Positions 35,165-45,845 of a DNA stretch of 64,000 nucleotides are shown piece after piece. Position 1 is the first letter of the stretch, and every line of letters begins with the position of its first letter. The notes beneath the pieces were generated by a model. It made no database searches. It saw nothing but the letters and a program-made list of their open reading frames with translations, and was not told the DNA's origin. The translations under genes were made by a program, and so were the position numbers. Origin of the DNA: Ascaphus truei (lineage: Eukaryota; Chordata; Amphibia; Anura; Ascaphidae); assembly GCA_036426205.1 (NCBI GenBank), contig CM071573.1, forward strand, positions 46,863,789-46,927,788, written 5' to 3'.

Positions 35165-35817
35165 CAGTGATTCCCAACCTTTTTTGTTTGGAGGAACCCT
35201 TGAAGTATTTAGAAAAATCTAGGCGAACCTCTAACTGGCTGACACATATTGGGTTCGACAGCGGTAAATCACAAAATTTCCCACCTCACGGGTCCCCTCT
35301 ATTTCCCACCCTCTACCCATGTATTTCTCTCCCCTCCATCTCACTCTCTCCCCCCGTCCCGCCATGCATGTATTTCTCCCCTGCATGTCACTCTTACTCC
35401 ATCTTTTCCTCATTCACTCCCTCCCCCCCTCTCTATTCTCACTCGCCCCAACCATCTGTCAATTACCCCACTTTCACTCAACCCCCCCCCACAAAATACA
35501 TACCATATATCCCCACCCTGCAATATACTTAATAAAAATACCCCACCAATACATATTAAAAAGGCCCCCACTGCCCCAATACATTTAAAAAAAATCCCAC
35601 CATAGATCACCCTCTCTCCCCCTCCCCCCCCCTTCGAGTAGCACACAAGAAGAAGCAGCAGCAGCCGGACTCCTAGAGCGCGCTCCTAGAGAGGAGAGCC
35701 AGGGGGAGAGTCAGGAAAGCCGTCGCGGGCCGCGGTGAGTGTGGGCGGCAAGGCGGAACCCCTGGGACTGCTCCACGGAACCCCAGGGTTCTGCGGAAAC
35801 CTGGTTGGGAATCACTG
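35165..35817. mobile_element. hAT-type MITE, complete, in LINE copy A
   Basis: The ends are CAGTGATTCCCAACC and GGTTGGGAATCACTG, perfect inverses. The 8-bp flanks 'gcctagac' (35157-35164) and 'gactagac' (35818-35825) differ at one base, and copy B shows the empty site 'gcgcctagactcaag'. The interior is C-rich with no transposase. Confidence 0.9.
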
Positions 35818-36129
35818 GACTAGACTCAAGTGATGACTAATCTAGTTCTTTGAGCATTTTGCAGTGATGTGAGTTGTAGTTGCATTGGAGAACAAAACGA
35901 CATATTGAATTGTAGAGGGTATCAAATTTCCTAAGGTGGGTTTGGGGTGTCGGGCCGTATATTATGTCCCCATAGTCAATAATTGGCATTAGCATCTGCT
36001 GTGCGATACGCTTTCTGACAAGCCGATTTAGGGAGGATTTGTTCCTGTAAAGTACACCTAGTTTTGCATAGGTTTTGAATGTCAGGGTATCAATGTGCAT
36101 CCAAAATGTTAAATGGGAGTCAAACCATA

Positions 36130-36481
36130 CAGTGGCGGCCGAGCTGACTCTAATGCGGCCGCCACCGCAGTGCGCGTGCAATGCGCGGGGTGACATCACT
36201 TGTCCGCGCGTCACTGTGGCGCCGGTGTCACGTGGCGCGCCCGCTTCCCTGGCTTCCCCGACATCCCCTGAAGGTTGAAGCGGGGTAAGCAGGGTTACGG
36301 GGAAGATGCAGGGGCAGAAGGGGCAGAGCAGGAGCAGCCAGGGGGTCGGGAGGGGAGAGGAAGATGCGCGCGAGGGGAGTGCAGGGAAGAGATGCGGCTG
36401 ACGCGCGGCCAAGATCGGCGCCAACCGAACTAAGCCCCGGGAAATTACGGGCAAATGTTAGAATGAAAGTGGCCGCAGCAG
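36130..36481. mobile_element. Mariner-like MITE at a TA site in LINE copy A
   Basis: The ends 'cagtggcggcc' and 'ggccgcagcag' are imperfect inverted repeats with TA on both sides (36128-36129 and 36482-36483). LINE copy B reads straight across the site as 'aaaccatatgcccaag', giving the empty-site allele. The interior is CpG-rich. Confidence 0.75.
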
Positions 36482-38106
36482 TATGCCCAAGTATTTAAAA
36501 CTAGTGACAGGGGTTAGGGTGGTGTTAGTGTTGGTTCTGATCTGGAGCTCAGTCATTGGAAGCTTTAAAAAATTAGTATTGGTCCCAAATACCATTGTTA
36601 CAGTCTTGCCAGTGTTTAAAAACAGTTTGTTTTGAGAAATTCAATTTTCAAGTCTCAAAATGTCAGACTGAAGTATGTGTTGAAGGTCAGAGAGGCTATG
36701 GCTGTGTGCATATAAGTGTGTCATCTGCATACATGTGTATTGAAGCTTCCTTACAAGCTGTAATAAGATCCTTGATGAACACTGAGAAGAGTAGGGGTCC
36801 CAGAACAGAGCCTTGCAGGACACCACAGGTGATATCCAAGGGGTTGGAGTTAGAGCCTGAGATAGACACATGTTGGGATCTACCTGATAGGTAGGAATGA
36901 AACCAGTTTAAAGCATGTTTCCCTATTCCAGATCACTGGAGTTTGTTACGCAAGATAACATGATCAACTGTGTCAAAATCTAGGAATATTGCACCAGTGA
37001 GTTGTCCCCGTTCCATTCCACACTGGATTTCATTGCAAACTTTTAGCAGGGTAGTTACAGTATCATGGAGTGTTTGGGGCGAAAGCCAGATTGGAATTGG
37101 CTAGGGAAATTGGTCTTGGTATAGTAATCGCTTAATTGGGAGTGGACACATTTTTCCATGACTTTGGATAGAATTGGGAGAAGTGATATTGGCCTGTAGT
37201 TTGAGACAGTGTTTTTATCCCCACTTTTGAAGATTGGGACAACTCTGGCAGTTTTCCAGGTCCTAGGGATATGGCCTGCAGACAGGATAGAGTTGACTAT
37301 CGAAGCAATTGGTTTTGCAATGGCTGGGGCACCAAGTCTTAGGAACTTAGATTGCAGTAAGTCAGGTCCACATTGGCTGCTTAGTTTTAATTTGAGGAGC
37401 GCTTGTGTAATCTCCTCTTCGGATACTGGGACAAATTGAAAATTGTGAGCAATGTAGGGAGAGGGTGGGGCTATAGGGGTACTCTCAGAATGAAATTCAT
37501 GTTTGTGATTTGGGTTGCGTTTCGCTAATAAGTTAGTAGCACACCCCACAAAGTAATCATTGAATGCATTTGCAATGTCATTGGGATTTGTCAGAGTAAT
37601 AGCCTCCTTAGTGATATTACTTGGTTGTTGATGGCTAGTATATTAAAGCTGCAGATCAAGCAACATCCTACATGTGTCTTTTTTTTAAAATAAATCAGTT
37701 CTGTACTATGAGAAAATACTTGTAGCATTTTTTAAGCAAATCTGATTTACATTTTTTATGTATTATAATGTAACAAGCCTTTTTTGTTTCTGTAGCAACC
37801 ATTTACAAAGTCACAGATACTGAGTCAATACTCCTCTGCAGTCATTTAGTGAACCCCTGAGCCAAATCTTTGCCGATCAATCATAGGAGAACGGATCAAT
37901 CGGCAACTTAGCTAATTACTTATCATTGTGTGGATTGTATTGATGCAAATATTAAAGGGGTGAAAGGGGGAACGGCATTAAGAGTTGAATAATAATTTTT
38001 TTTAAAGTTAGTATGTATAATCTAATACTACAGTACTGATTTATTTCAGAAAAAAACACACGTAGAATATTGTTTGAATTGCTCCTTTAACTGGAAACAA
38101 GTGGAT

Positions 38107-38485
38107 TCCACAGCTCAGCAGTCACCCACCACTCAGCAGTCACCCGCCGCTCAGCAGTCACCCGCCGCTCAGCAGTCACCCGCCGCTCAGCGCAACGCCC
38201 GCATCAGAAGGCACGGGCCGAGCAGCAGTCAACCGCTGTCCAGCAGTCACCCGCCGCTCAGCATCACCACGCTCAGCAGTCACCCGCCGCTCAGCAGGCA
38301 CCCGACCGAGCTCAGCGTCACCCACAGACCTCAGCAGTCACCCCGCCGCTCAGCAGTCAACCCGCCGCTCAGCAGTCACCGCCGCTCCAGCCGCGCAGCA
38401 GTCACCCACAAGATCAGGCAGTCACAGCCGCTCAGCAGTCACCCGCCGCTCAGCAGTCACCCGCCGCTCAGCAGTCATCCACAGT
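38107..38485. repeat. ~18-bp minisatellite (CAGCAGTCACCCGCCGCT)
   Basis: About twenty copies, mostly 18-19 bp, with indels. Because the unit is close to a multiple of three it gives a low-complexity Ser/Gln/Pro frame that I do not regard as coding. Confidence 0.9.
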
Positions 38486-39764
38486 GAAATAGTTGGATAA
38501 TCTGTACTGCATGTTCAGAGCATACAAGTAAAAGAAAAGAGTACTTTTCTGAGTATGTTGTAATACTCTGTGTTACTTGACGGTCATGGCACTATCCATA
38601 ATTCTTGCTGCTGTAGGAACACACACTTTTGCATGTCACGTATGCAATGTTTTAGCCATAGCCAGAAAAAAAAGAAGAAATACCTAATATAACAATATGT
38701 GTTTAGTTGATGGTATAGTTGCTAGCCGGCCTCCACTAGAGTTGATGATATCACTTCTAATGTAAAAGAAAAAAGGCTTGAGAAACGACTCCATCCATTG
38801 GTTGGGTGAAAAAGGTGTCCCCATAACTTAGAATATGTCCTCAGTATCTTGGTTACCATCATCCAGTTTCCTTTTTGTGGTTTTCTTGCGGTTCTTCTTT
38901 CCAATGTCAGGGCCCATTCCTCTGAAGCTTCCCCCACTGAGCTCCCCAACAAAGAGGCATGTCCACATTACGCAATACTTCAATAATAATAATAATACTG
39001 TATTCTTCTATTGCTCCGTGTTATGCAGCTATAACTGGCTGCTCCGTGACCCCAGGTATAACATGCACTTCTCCTGCTTAATCTTCAAAACTCTCCAGCA
39101 GAAGTTGCTCAGTTACTGTGCCTAAGCTGCTTACATGTTATATACCCGCACATGATACATTGAATTGTCTTTATATATAGAAATAGGCTTCCCCGTTCAT
39201 GTAACAGGGTTGGGCTCATCTAAAATGTAATGGGGCAGTCTGCAGTTATTATCAAAAGTTGTTGTTTTTCAAACTCATTAATGTACTTGGTTTCTTTAGA
39301 AAGATTAGATCACCCCTCCAGCAAAATTGTAACTTATTTACTCTGTGTAAAAATGAGTCATTTTCTGTTGTCTTCCATTTAATTTGAATGTTATCTGTTA
39401 ATTATTGTTCATTCCCATTATCTCTTTAAAATAATGATGCTGTCATCATTAACTAAAGAAAACATCAAAGAGAGAGAGAGAGAGACTGGATGAACAATCT
39501 CCCTGCACATTCAACAATTATCACAGAAGAGATTAGGTAAAGACAATAAAAACCACCCAACGCATTCGGTAACTGTAGAGAAATTAAATGTTTGAACTAG
39601 GTATTTTAAAAGACTTCTATTTGTCTGGTTTGTTTTCAAATGGAAGGGCTGACTCTTTATTGCCACTTCTATCAACAACGTCAGAGCTCATTATAATTAC
39701 GATGAATCAATCATTCTTCTTGGAATTCACTCACAGTTATTCATCTTATCATCTAACAAACAGA
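38486..39764. other. No gene seen
   Basis: AT-rich, with a GAGA run at 39469-39486 and an AAT run at 38982-38998. Frames lack recognisable domains. Confidence 0.4.
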
Positions 39765-39822
39765 CGCAGGGTGCCCGGGCCAGACGCAGGGTGCCCGGGC
39801 CAGACGCAGGGTGCCCGGACCA
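39765..39822. repeat. Three copies of a 20-bp unit
   Basis: CAGACGCAGGGTGCCCGGGC is repeated in tandem, the last copy with one change. Confidence 0.9.
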
Positions 39823-40244
39823 GACAGTGTGTGTGTGTATGGTGCAGTTGTGGGTGTGTATTTCTTGCAGTCAGAGCAGTAATAGAAGGAGGCCAGTAAG
39901 GACTGAAGCTCTATGACACCACTTTGTGTGGCTGGGAGGTGGGCCCCATGCTGTGGCATGGAGTGACAGGAGTCTGGCCAGGATTAAAGGTTCAATCCAA
40001 GCACCATTTGTTGTTATCTTTTTGTAATAGGTTTGAAGCAGGGGGTCTCCAAACGGAACCATGTTAACTTCAGCTCTGGGGACCCCCTGCTTCCCGGTAT
40101 CATTCACAAATTTAAATGTCCTGGTTATGCGGGCCAATAGGAAGCTGCAAGGGATGACGTCACAGCTTCCTATTGGCCTGCGTGACGTGCTACCTTTAAA
40201 ACCGCCATTATGAGAACCCCAACTAGTCCAGTCAGAGTTGCTAC

Positions 40245-40440
40245 CTGCATACAGTGAGAAGTGACTGCCACAAAGCTGAACAAATACAGTGACAAGTGAC
40301 TGTCACAAAGCTGCACAAATACAGTGACAAGTGACTGTCACAATGCTGCACAAATACAGTGACAAGTGACTGTCACAAAGCTGCACAAATACAGTGACAA
40401 GTGACTGTCACAGTGCTGCACAAATACAGTTGCTGCTTTT
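40245..40440. repeat. 35-bp tandem repeat, ~5 copies
   Basis: Units contain 'acagtgacaagtgactgtca' and 'caaagctgcacaaat'. The inner part 'gtgacaagtgactgtcac' is itself nearly palindromic. Confidence 0.88.
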
Positions 40441-40587
40441 TGTTTACAAAGTGACCAGGGACAAACAGTGAATGTGTAAGAATTTAGTGGATGGAGAGGG
40501 GACCTGCACATCTGGGGGGCAGAGAATATTCAGGAGGGAGGGAGGCTGCAAAGAAAACATTAAAAAGGTTACCAGTGAAGGAGAGTC

Positions 40588-40812
40588 AGTATTGTAATAG
40601 CAGGAAATCAGTATTGTAATAGCAAGAAGTCAGTATTCTAATAGCAGGGAGTCAATATTCTAATAGCAGGGAGTCAATATTCTAATAGCAGGAAGTCAGT
40701 ATTGTAATAGCAGGGAGTCAATATTCTAATAGCAGGGAGTCAATATTCTAATAGCAGGTAGTCAGTATTGTAATAGCAGGGAGTTAATATTATAATAGCA
40801 GGGAATCAGTAA
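40588..40812. repeat. ~22-bp tandem repeat, ~10 copies
   Basis: Units of the form 'caatattctaatagcaggg' and 'cagtattgtaatagcagga' alternate in no fixed order. Confidence 0.88.
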
Positions 40813-41002
40813 AGGAGGACAGGGCCTCTGATGCACAGGTGTGTGTCCAACATTGAAATAGGAGCGGGTGCTGTAGGGTACAATTCAGTTGGATGCCAGA
40901 CATAGGAATACAGGGCTCAAGTGAGGTGCATTGGCAAAGGTGTGTGTGCGTGTGTTTTCCCAAGATCTCTGCAGGCAGTTTTTAGTTGTACAACCACAAT
41001 AT

Positions 41003-42846
41003 GTTATTTATTTATTTATTTATAAAAATGTTATACCAGGAAGTAATACATTGAGAGTTACCTCTCGTTTTCAAGTATGTCCTGGGCATAGAGTTAAGAT
41101 GACAAATAATACATGGTTACAAATACAGTTACATATACATTTTATTCAAGACATAGCATGCACAGTTAGAGATAATAGGCGTTAGAGTTAGAGATAGAGT
41201 TAGAGATATAGGCGTATATAACAGTTACAGACAGATTAAAATGTGACACAGCTTTAGTTTTGAAAGAACTTAGACTGGTGGTGGCTGTGAGTCTCCAGTA
41301 AGTTGTTCCAGTTTTGGGGTGCACGGTAAGAGAAGGAGGAGCGGCCGGATACTTTGTTGAGCCTTGGGACCACGAACAGTCTTTTGGAGTCTGATCTCAG
41401 ATGATAGGTGCTGCATGTGGTAGGGGTGAGGAGCTTGTTCAGATAGGCGGGTAGCTTGCCCAGAAAGTATTTGAAGGCAAGACAGGAAAGATGAACTTTG
41501 CGCCTAGACTCAAGTGATGACCAATCTAGTTCTTTGAGCATTTCGCAGTGATGTGTGTTGTAGTTGCATTGGAGAACAAAATGGCATATTGATTTGTAGA
41601 GGGTGTCAAGTTTGCTAAGGTGGGTTTGGGGCGCCGAGCCGTATACTATGTCCCCATAGTCGATAATTGGCATTAGCATCTGCTGTGCGATACGCTTTAT
41701 GACCAGCAGACGTAGGCACATTCTATAGTGCCGGGCGCGCGCGCGGAATTTTAGTTGGCTGACGTTAGTCAGCATTTCTATAGAAAATCTATAGAAAATC
41801 ATCTTTTCGCGCTGCCACCGTCTCTGAAATGCATGTATGCATGCATGTATGCGTGGATGTGTGTTTGTATGTTTGTGTGTGTCAATGATTGCGGAACTAA
41901 AAAAAATAAAAATATTTATTAAACTTTTATTTTTAAAAAAAAAATCTTGCTTAGGTCTTCCTTTCACTCACACAACCCATGCACACACATATACTCGCAT
42001 ATACTCGCATATAGACACACATACACAGCTCCCTGCTCTATAAACATGAAAAGCATGCGGTACATGCACGCGCATTCGCATAGGCACGCACGGCCGCATG
42101 CTGTATATAACAGCCCTAAGGGAGGATTTGTTCCTGTAAAGTACACCAAGTTTAGCATAGGTTTTGTATGTCAGGATATCAATGGCATCCCGAATGTTAA
42201 GAGGGAGTAAAACCATATGCCCAAGTATTTAAAACTAGTGACACGGGTTAGGGTGGTGCTGGCGTTGGTTCTGATCAGGAGCTCAGTCACTGGAAGCTAC
42301 ATTTTTGTAGTCTTGGTCCCAAATACCATTGTTACAGTCTTGTCAATGTTTAAAAACAGTTTGTTTTGGAAAATCCAATTTTCGAGTCTCAAAAAGTCAG
42401 ATTGAAGTACATGTCCATGGTCGGAGAGGCTTTGGCTGTGTGCATATAAGATTGTGTCATCTGCATACATGTGTATTGAGGCTTCCTTACAAGCTGTAGG
42501 ACGATCATTGATGAACACTGAGAAGAGTAGGGGCCCCAGAACAGAGCCTTGCGGGACACCACAGGTGATATCCAGGGGGTTTGAGTTATAGCCTGAGATA
42601 GACACATGTTGGGATATACCTGATAGGTAGGACTGAAACCAGTTTAAAGCATGCTTTGCTATTCCAGAGCACTGGAGTTTGTTAAGCAGGATAATATGAT
42701 CAACTGTGTCAAAAGCCTTTGCAAAATCTAGGAATACTGCACCAGTGAGTTGTCCCCGTTCCATTCCACATTGGATTTCATTGCAAACTTTTAGCAGGGT
42801 ATTTATGGTGGAGTGTTTGGGCAGGGGTTTGGACAGGGACTATGGT
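41003..42846 (-). mobile_element. L2-like LINE, copy B (5'-truncated)
   Basis: It is the same family as copy A. The minus-strand frame at 42764-42297 is intact through the RT palm: AFDTVDH (motif A), GVPQGSVLGPLLF (motif B) and MYADDT (motif C), then LNIDKT. After an insertion at 41713-42118 the frame continues with RIAQQMLMPIIDYGDIVYG and FSYRAPQNWNNLLE up to about 41254. The 3' untranslated region ends in a TAAATAAATA-type tail at 41003-41020. Upstream domains (endonuclease, RT fingers) are missing. Confidence 0.85.
41713..42118. mobile_element. MITE-like insertion in LINE copy B
   Basis: Comparison with copy A places the junctions at 'cgtaggcacattctatag' and 'atataacagccctaagg'. The ends are inverted versions of a 'taggnctgttctatag'-type terminus also seen near 22260-22285. 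The interior has a run of alternating 'catgtatgcatgcatg' and a CpG-rich start. Confidence 0.6.
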
Positions 42847-42860
42847 GTTGTAGGACATAT

Positions 42861-43008
42861 AGATGGGCAACGCAAAGCACAACGGATTTGTCAATAATCT
42901 AATTTATTTTAAGCCAGAAACATTACAACGTTTCGCCAGCTACATTGTATTACTGTATTACTTTCATTTGCCAATTTTGTTTGGTGTGCAGCATCTACCT
43001 TATCTCAT
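42861..43008 (-). mobile_element. 148-bp retroposed insertion with 14-bp target duplication
   Basis: The insert is bracketed by perfect direct repeats of 'gttgtaggacatat' (42847-42860 and 43009-43022), as left by target-primed reverse transcription. On the minus strand it contains the 3' half of a hammerhead-like motif: GAAA at 42934-42931, then CGUU and UUUCUGG, as in the 10.3-kb copy. There is no coding capacity, so it looks like a SINE-like passenger of a ribozyme-bearing retroelement. Confidence 0.65.
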
Positions 43009-43059
43009 GTTGTAGGACATATGGCAGTGTGGTTTCAGTGCGGTGGTATTTTAAAAGGT

Positions 43060-43225
43060 GTTGTAGTAGAGTGTAGGTGCGAGTGTCGGAGATGTGACCT
43101 CCATGTAGTAGTGTGTAGGTGCTGTGGCATGTAGTAGTAGTGTGTAGGTGCAGTGGCATGTAGTAGTAGTGTGTAGGTGCAGTGGCATGTAGTAGTAGTG
43201 TGTAGGTGCTGTGGTATGTAGTAGT
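43060..43225. repeat. ~29-bp tandem repeat, ~5 copies
   Basis: Units contain 'gtagtagtagtgtgtaggtg' and 'cagtggcat'. The first copies are more diverged. Confidence 0.85.
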
Positions 43226-43229
43226 GGTT

Positions 43230-44123
43230 GTGACGATCGTGAGGGTTTGGCCCGGGATTAACGGGGTTACCCCCCCATTTGGCCACCCTCTAACCTCGCC
43301 AGGGAGACAAGGGGTTAACTGGGCTGAGGCCCAGAAATGTGATTTAACCCTTGTTATAACATGAAAATGCTTATTCCCCTGTTCCCCCATGTTTTATTGT
43401 TTCTGGTTTAATCGGTGTCTGCATAACACACCCACTGGGACTTAAGGGGTTAATATTATATGCAGTGCTGAATAAACGGTTCCCTGAAAACTGGTAATTT
43501 GGGAACGGAGTGCGCCAGCTCCCTGAATCTGGGGGTGCAGCCTCTGGGGAACCCCCCAAGTACACACATATTAAAAATATAACTTTGTCATAAGGGGAAC
43601 ATATATTTTTGATAAAGTGCCTTTCTGGGGCAGTTTTTGAAATGTACAGGCAGAATGCTAATGGTGTGCTAATGCTAATGTAAAGGCAGAATGTCTGCCC
43701 TTTTGTAATGCATGAGGAACCAAATGGTCTTGACACCTTAAACCTGGGTTACCTCTGTATGCTAGATAGGACATCTTGCTAGAATTTACATAAGCCCTGA
43801 TCAAGGGGTAATTACCTAATTGTTTATGCGGGAGGCAGGCACAAGGAATAGTTAAAGTGTAACAATTCACACTTACAATGGAAGCCAAAAGCCTGCTTCA
43901 AAAGGTTTTATTGATGGGGCCAGGGTGGGGCTACCCCAAGCAGGATATCTGAATGGGTGTCCTTATTAAATATAAGAATATTATGAGATGTCCTTGGCTG
44001 AAAATTATAAGAATTACAGATTTGTATTCGTGGGATGTAGCATATCTTTTGGAGTGTAAACACTGTATATGTAACCGCTACGAAATGCCAGATATTAATA
44101 TCTCTATTAATTTTCAGATTACA
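43230..44123. other. No gene seen; dispersed 'ggggttaa' repeat DNA
   Basis: Blocks such as 'gacaaggggttaactgggc' recall the 'gaaggggttaa' blocks at 2040-2680. Long minus-strand frames at 43371-43736 and 43658-43888 show no domain I recognise. Confidence 0.35.
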
Positions 44124-44361
44124 GGGATTGCTAGCTTGGCCCTGCCTGTCCCTCCCCGGGATTGCTAGCTTGGCCCTGCCTGTCCCTCCCCGGGATTGCT
44201 AGCTTGGCCCTGCCTGTCCCCCCCTGGGATTGCTTGCTTAGCCCTGCCTGTCCCTCCCTGGGATTGCTAGCTTGGCCCTGCCTGTCCCCCCCTGGGATTG
44301 CTAGCTTGGCCCTGCCTGTCCCCCCCTGGGCTTGCTAGCTTGGCCCTGCCTGTCCCCTGGT
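44124..44361. repeat. 34-bp tandem repeat, 7 copies
   Basis: Units start GGGATTGCTAGCTTGGCCC at 44124, 44158, 44192, 44226, 44260, 44294 and 44328, an exact 34-bp spacing. The array lies about 1.2 kb upstream of the ZYX 5' exon. Confidence 0.95.
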
Positions 44362-44667
44362 GCTGATAATCATATTTAGCTCACTTATTCAAAAAGGGCG
44401 TCTCTCTTTCTGTGACAGGTATACATGTTTCCCTGGCTCTGTGTAGGGCAGTCTCTCCCTGCTAACATGTACCTCTCTTTTGTATCCTGTTACTCTGGCT
44501 GTCTCTCTTCCTGCTCTGTATTTACCGCCCCCATCTCTCTCTCTTTGGTGTCATGTTACTCTGGCTGTCTCCTGTATGGGGCAGTCTCCACTGTTATTAG
44601 ATCATGTTGTATCTCCCTGTTACCCCCAGCTCAGCTCTGTAATGCAAGTTAATGGCTCCCAGCTGGG

Positions 44668-44690
44668 GAAGGGGGGGGGGGGGGGGGGGA
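44668..44690. repeat. Poly(G) run
   Basis: An almost uninterrupted G tract is followed, at 44716-44724, by a C run. It could form a quadruplex and its length is probably polymorphic. Confidence 0.85.
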
Positions 44691-44804
44691 GGAGAGAGTC
44701 TGCAGGGGGGAGCCCCCCCCCCCTGCAATCCTAAAGCATTGCTCACTCACCTCTTATCCCCTCACGTTCTGACAGAGGAGGCCCTCCCCCACACACAGTT
44801 ACCT

Positions 44805-45115
44805 CATTCCTGCCCTGCGGGGCACAGCTTTGCTAGTTACCTCATTCCTGACCTGTAGGCCACAAACTTTGCTAACCTATCAATCACAGCTGCCCTATAC
44901 TGGACCATGTTATTACAGCAATATATCTCCTCACACTCCTAAGCCAGTGTACCACATTCCTTTAAAGAACAGGGCCCCCACTATACCCCATTCCTGCCCT
45001 AAAACAGCCTTTAATATCCCCTGACTGCTCTTCCATTCACATGCGCTGCACCTTTTTAATATGCAATTGTCTTAGTATTGCAACACAAATTCAACTCATC
45101 CCTGTCCTGCATTCC
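44805..45115 (+). promoter_or_regulatory. Cluster of five CATTCC (TEAD/M-CAT-like) sites upstream of ZYX
   Basis: CATTCC occurs at 44805, 44843, 44955, 44989 and 45110, each in the same orientation and each followed by T. CATTCC(T) is the core of TEAD/M-CAT sites. The first two lie in a roughly 38-bp degenerate repeat ('ttacctcattcctg'), so the cluster may partly reflect tandem duplication. Function is inferred from position just upstream of the zyxin 5' exon. Confidence 0.35.
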
Positions 45116-45249
45116 TGCAGCACCCCCTGTACTCCAGCACTGACACTCTGCATACTGCTGTGTGAGCGGCCTCACATATTGACACTCAGATAAGAGACAG
45201 CCTTGGTTTAAAAGCTGAGCTATGCGGAAAACCCCGGGGAGGATTTCCA

Positions 45250-45517
45250 TGGAAACGGGAGAGACAGAAGGAGAGAGGCATCCAACCTTGAGCTGGCAGA
45301 GAGCTGTTTTGCAGATCCTAGTGAGAGTTACATTACATTAACCCCCTCGCTGCCAGACGGGCCTGCACCGGTATCTCTGGCAGTGACGCGGTTACAGAAG
45401 AAAACATCGGTTGGAGATCAGTGACTTGAGAGCCACAAAAGATGAGTTTACTAAACAGACATTGATTGTTACAGGGAGACCTGTGTGGCTTTTTAGTTTC
45501 TGCTGGAGAAGCACAAG
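45250..45517 (+). other. ZYX: Probable ZYX 5' untranslated exon (start uncertain)
   Basis: A donor 'gcacaag|gtatat' at 45517/45518 precedes the acceptor 'tttacatag|acttc' at 45569/45570, 8 bases before the ZYX start codon. The 52-bp interval would be an unusually short intron, so the leader may instead be continuous with exon 2. The 5' boundary given is only an estimate. A short upstream ATG at 45442 opens a 7-codon frame. Confidence 0.35.
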
Positions 45518-45577
45518 GTATATTTGACTTGTGATTGATTTGATTCCGCCCTCTCTCCTTTTTACATAGACTTCAAG

Positions 45578-45845
45578 ATGGACCCGGCAGCGCCAGCCAC
45601 TCGGATGACATCATCCTTCACTATCAACATTTCCACACCGTCTTTCTATAACCCACCGAAAAAGTTTGCTCCAGTGGTACCTCCCAAGCCCAAGTTGAAC
45701 CCTTTTAAGGAGTCGGAAGGCCCTGGACCCCAGGATCCACCTGCAGACTTCCAGGAGCAGGCATCGGGCCCAGGGATTCACCGTGCATTTGTGGGCAAAG
45801 TTGGAGAGATTCCTTCAATAGCACCATCTGGTGGTGAGCAGGAAG
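45578..45845 (+). CDS. ZYX: ZYX coding exon 1: N-terminus
   Basis: Residues 1-89 plus one base. It contains the family signature [16 protein letters not shown] and, near the end, VGKVGEIP, both shared with mammalian zyxin. The donor is 'caggaag|gtaatg'. In other zyxins this region holds the alpha-actinin-binding site. Confidence 0.93.

Larger units (their letters stand above)
33975..37640 (-). mobile_element. L2-like LINE, copy A, with three nested insertions
   Basis: The minus strand encodes a Jockey/L2-type reverse transcriptase in pieces. The frame at 37549-37055 holds the fingers region (VSNYRPISLLPILSKVMEK). A frameshifted continuation at 36871-36641 holds what remains of the GVPQGSVLGP and YADDT motifs. 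The frame at 36100-35837 carries IDYGDIIYGPTPQTH, and that at 35097-34930 carries FSYRAPQNWNNLPE. The 3' end is an AAAT-type tail at 33975-34000. Insertions at about 34106-34920, 35165-35817 and 36130-36481 interrupt it. Confidence 0.82.
33683..37920. mobile_element. TIR-bearing DNA element, later host of a LINE insertion
   Basis: An ~80-bp terminal repeat at 33683-33767 (with 'ctaagctgccgatcaat' and 'agggttcactaaatgg') is matched in inverse orientation at 37843-37920 (with 'catttagtgaacccct' and 'attgatcgg'-type core). A third, similar terminus lies at 55693-55770. Nearly all of the 4.2-kb interior is a LINE copy with its own insertions, so the original element was short and non-coding. Confidence 0.55.

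Noticed and set aside
36129..36454. Ala/Pro/Arg-rich start of the 205-codon minus-strand frame
   Set aside because: The first part is a GC-rich MITE fused by chance to the LINE frame; only the part below about 36110 is real RT sequence.
38074..38487. 137-codon Ser/Gln/Pro frame
   Set aside because: Open only because the 18-bp minisatellite unit lacks stops.
44124..44361. Regularly spaced repeats that could be taken for a CRISPR array
   Set aside because: Units are contiguous 34-bp tandem copies with no unique spacers, in eukaryotic DNA.
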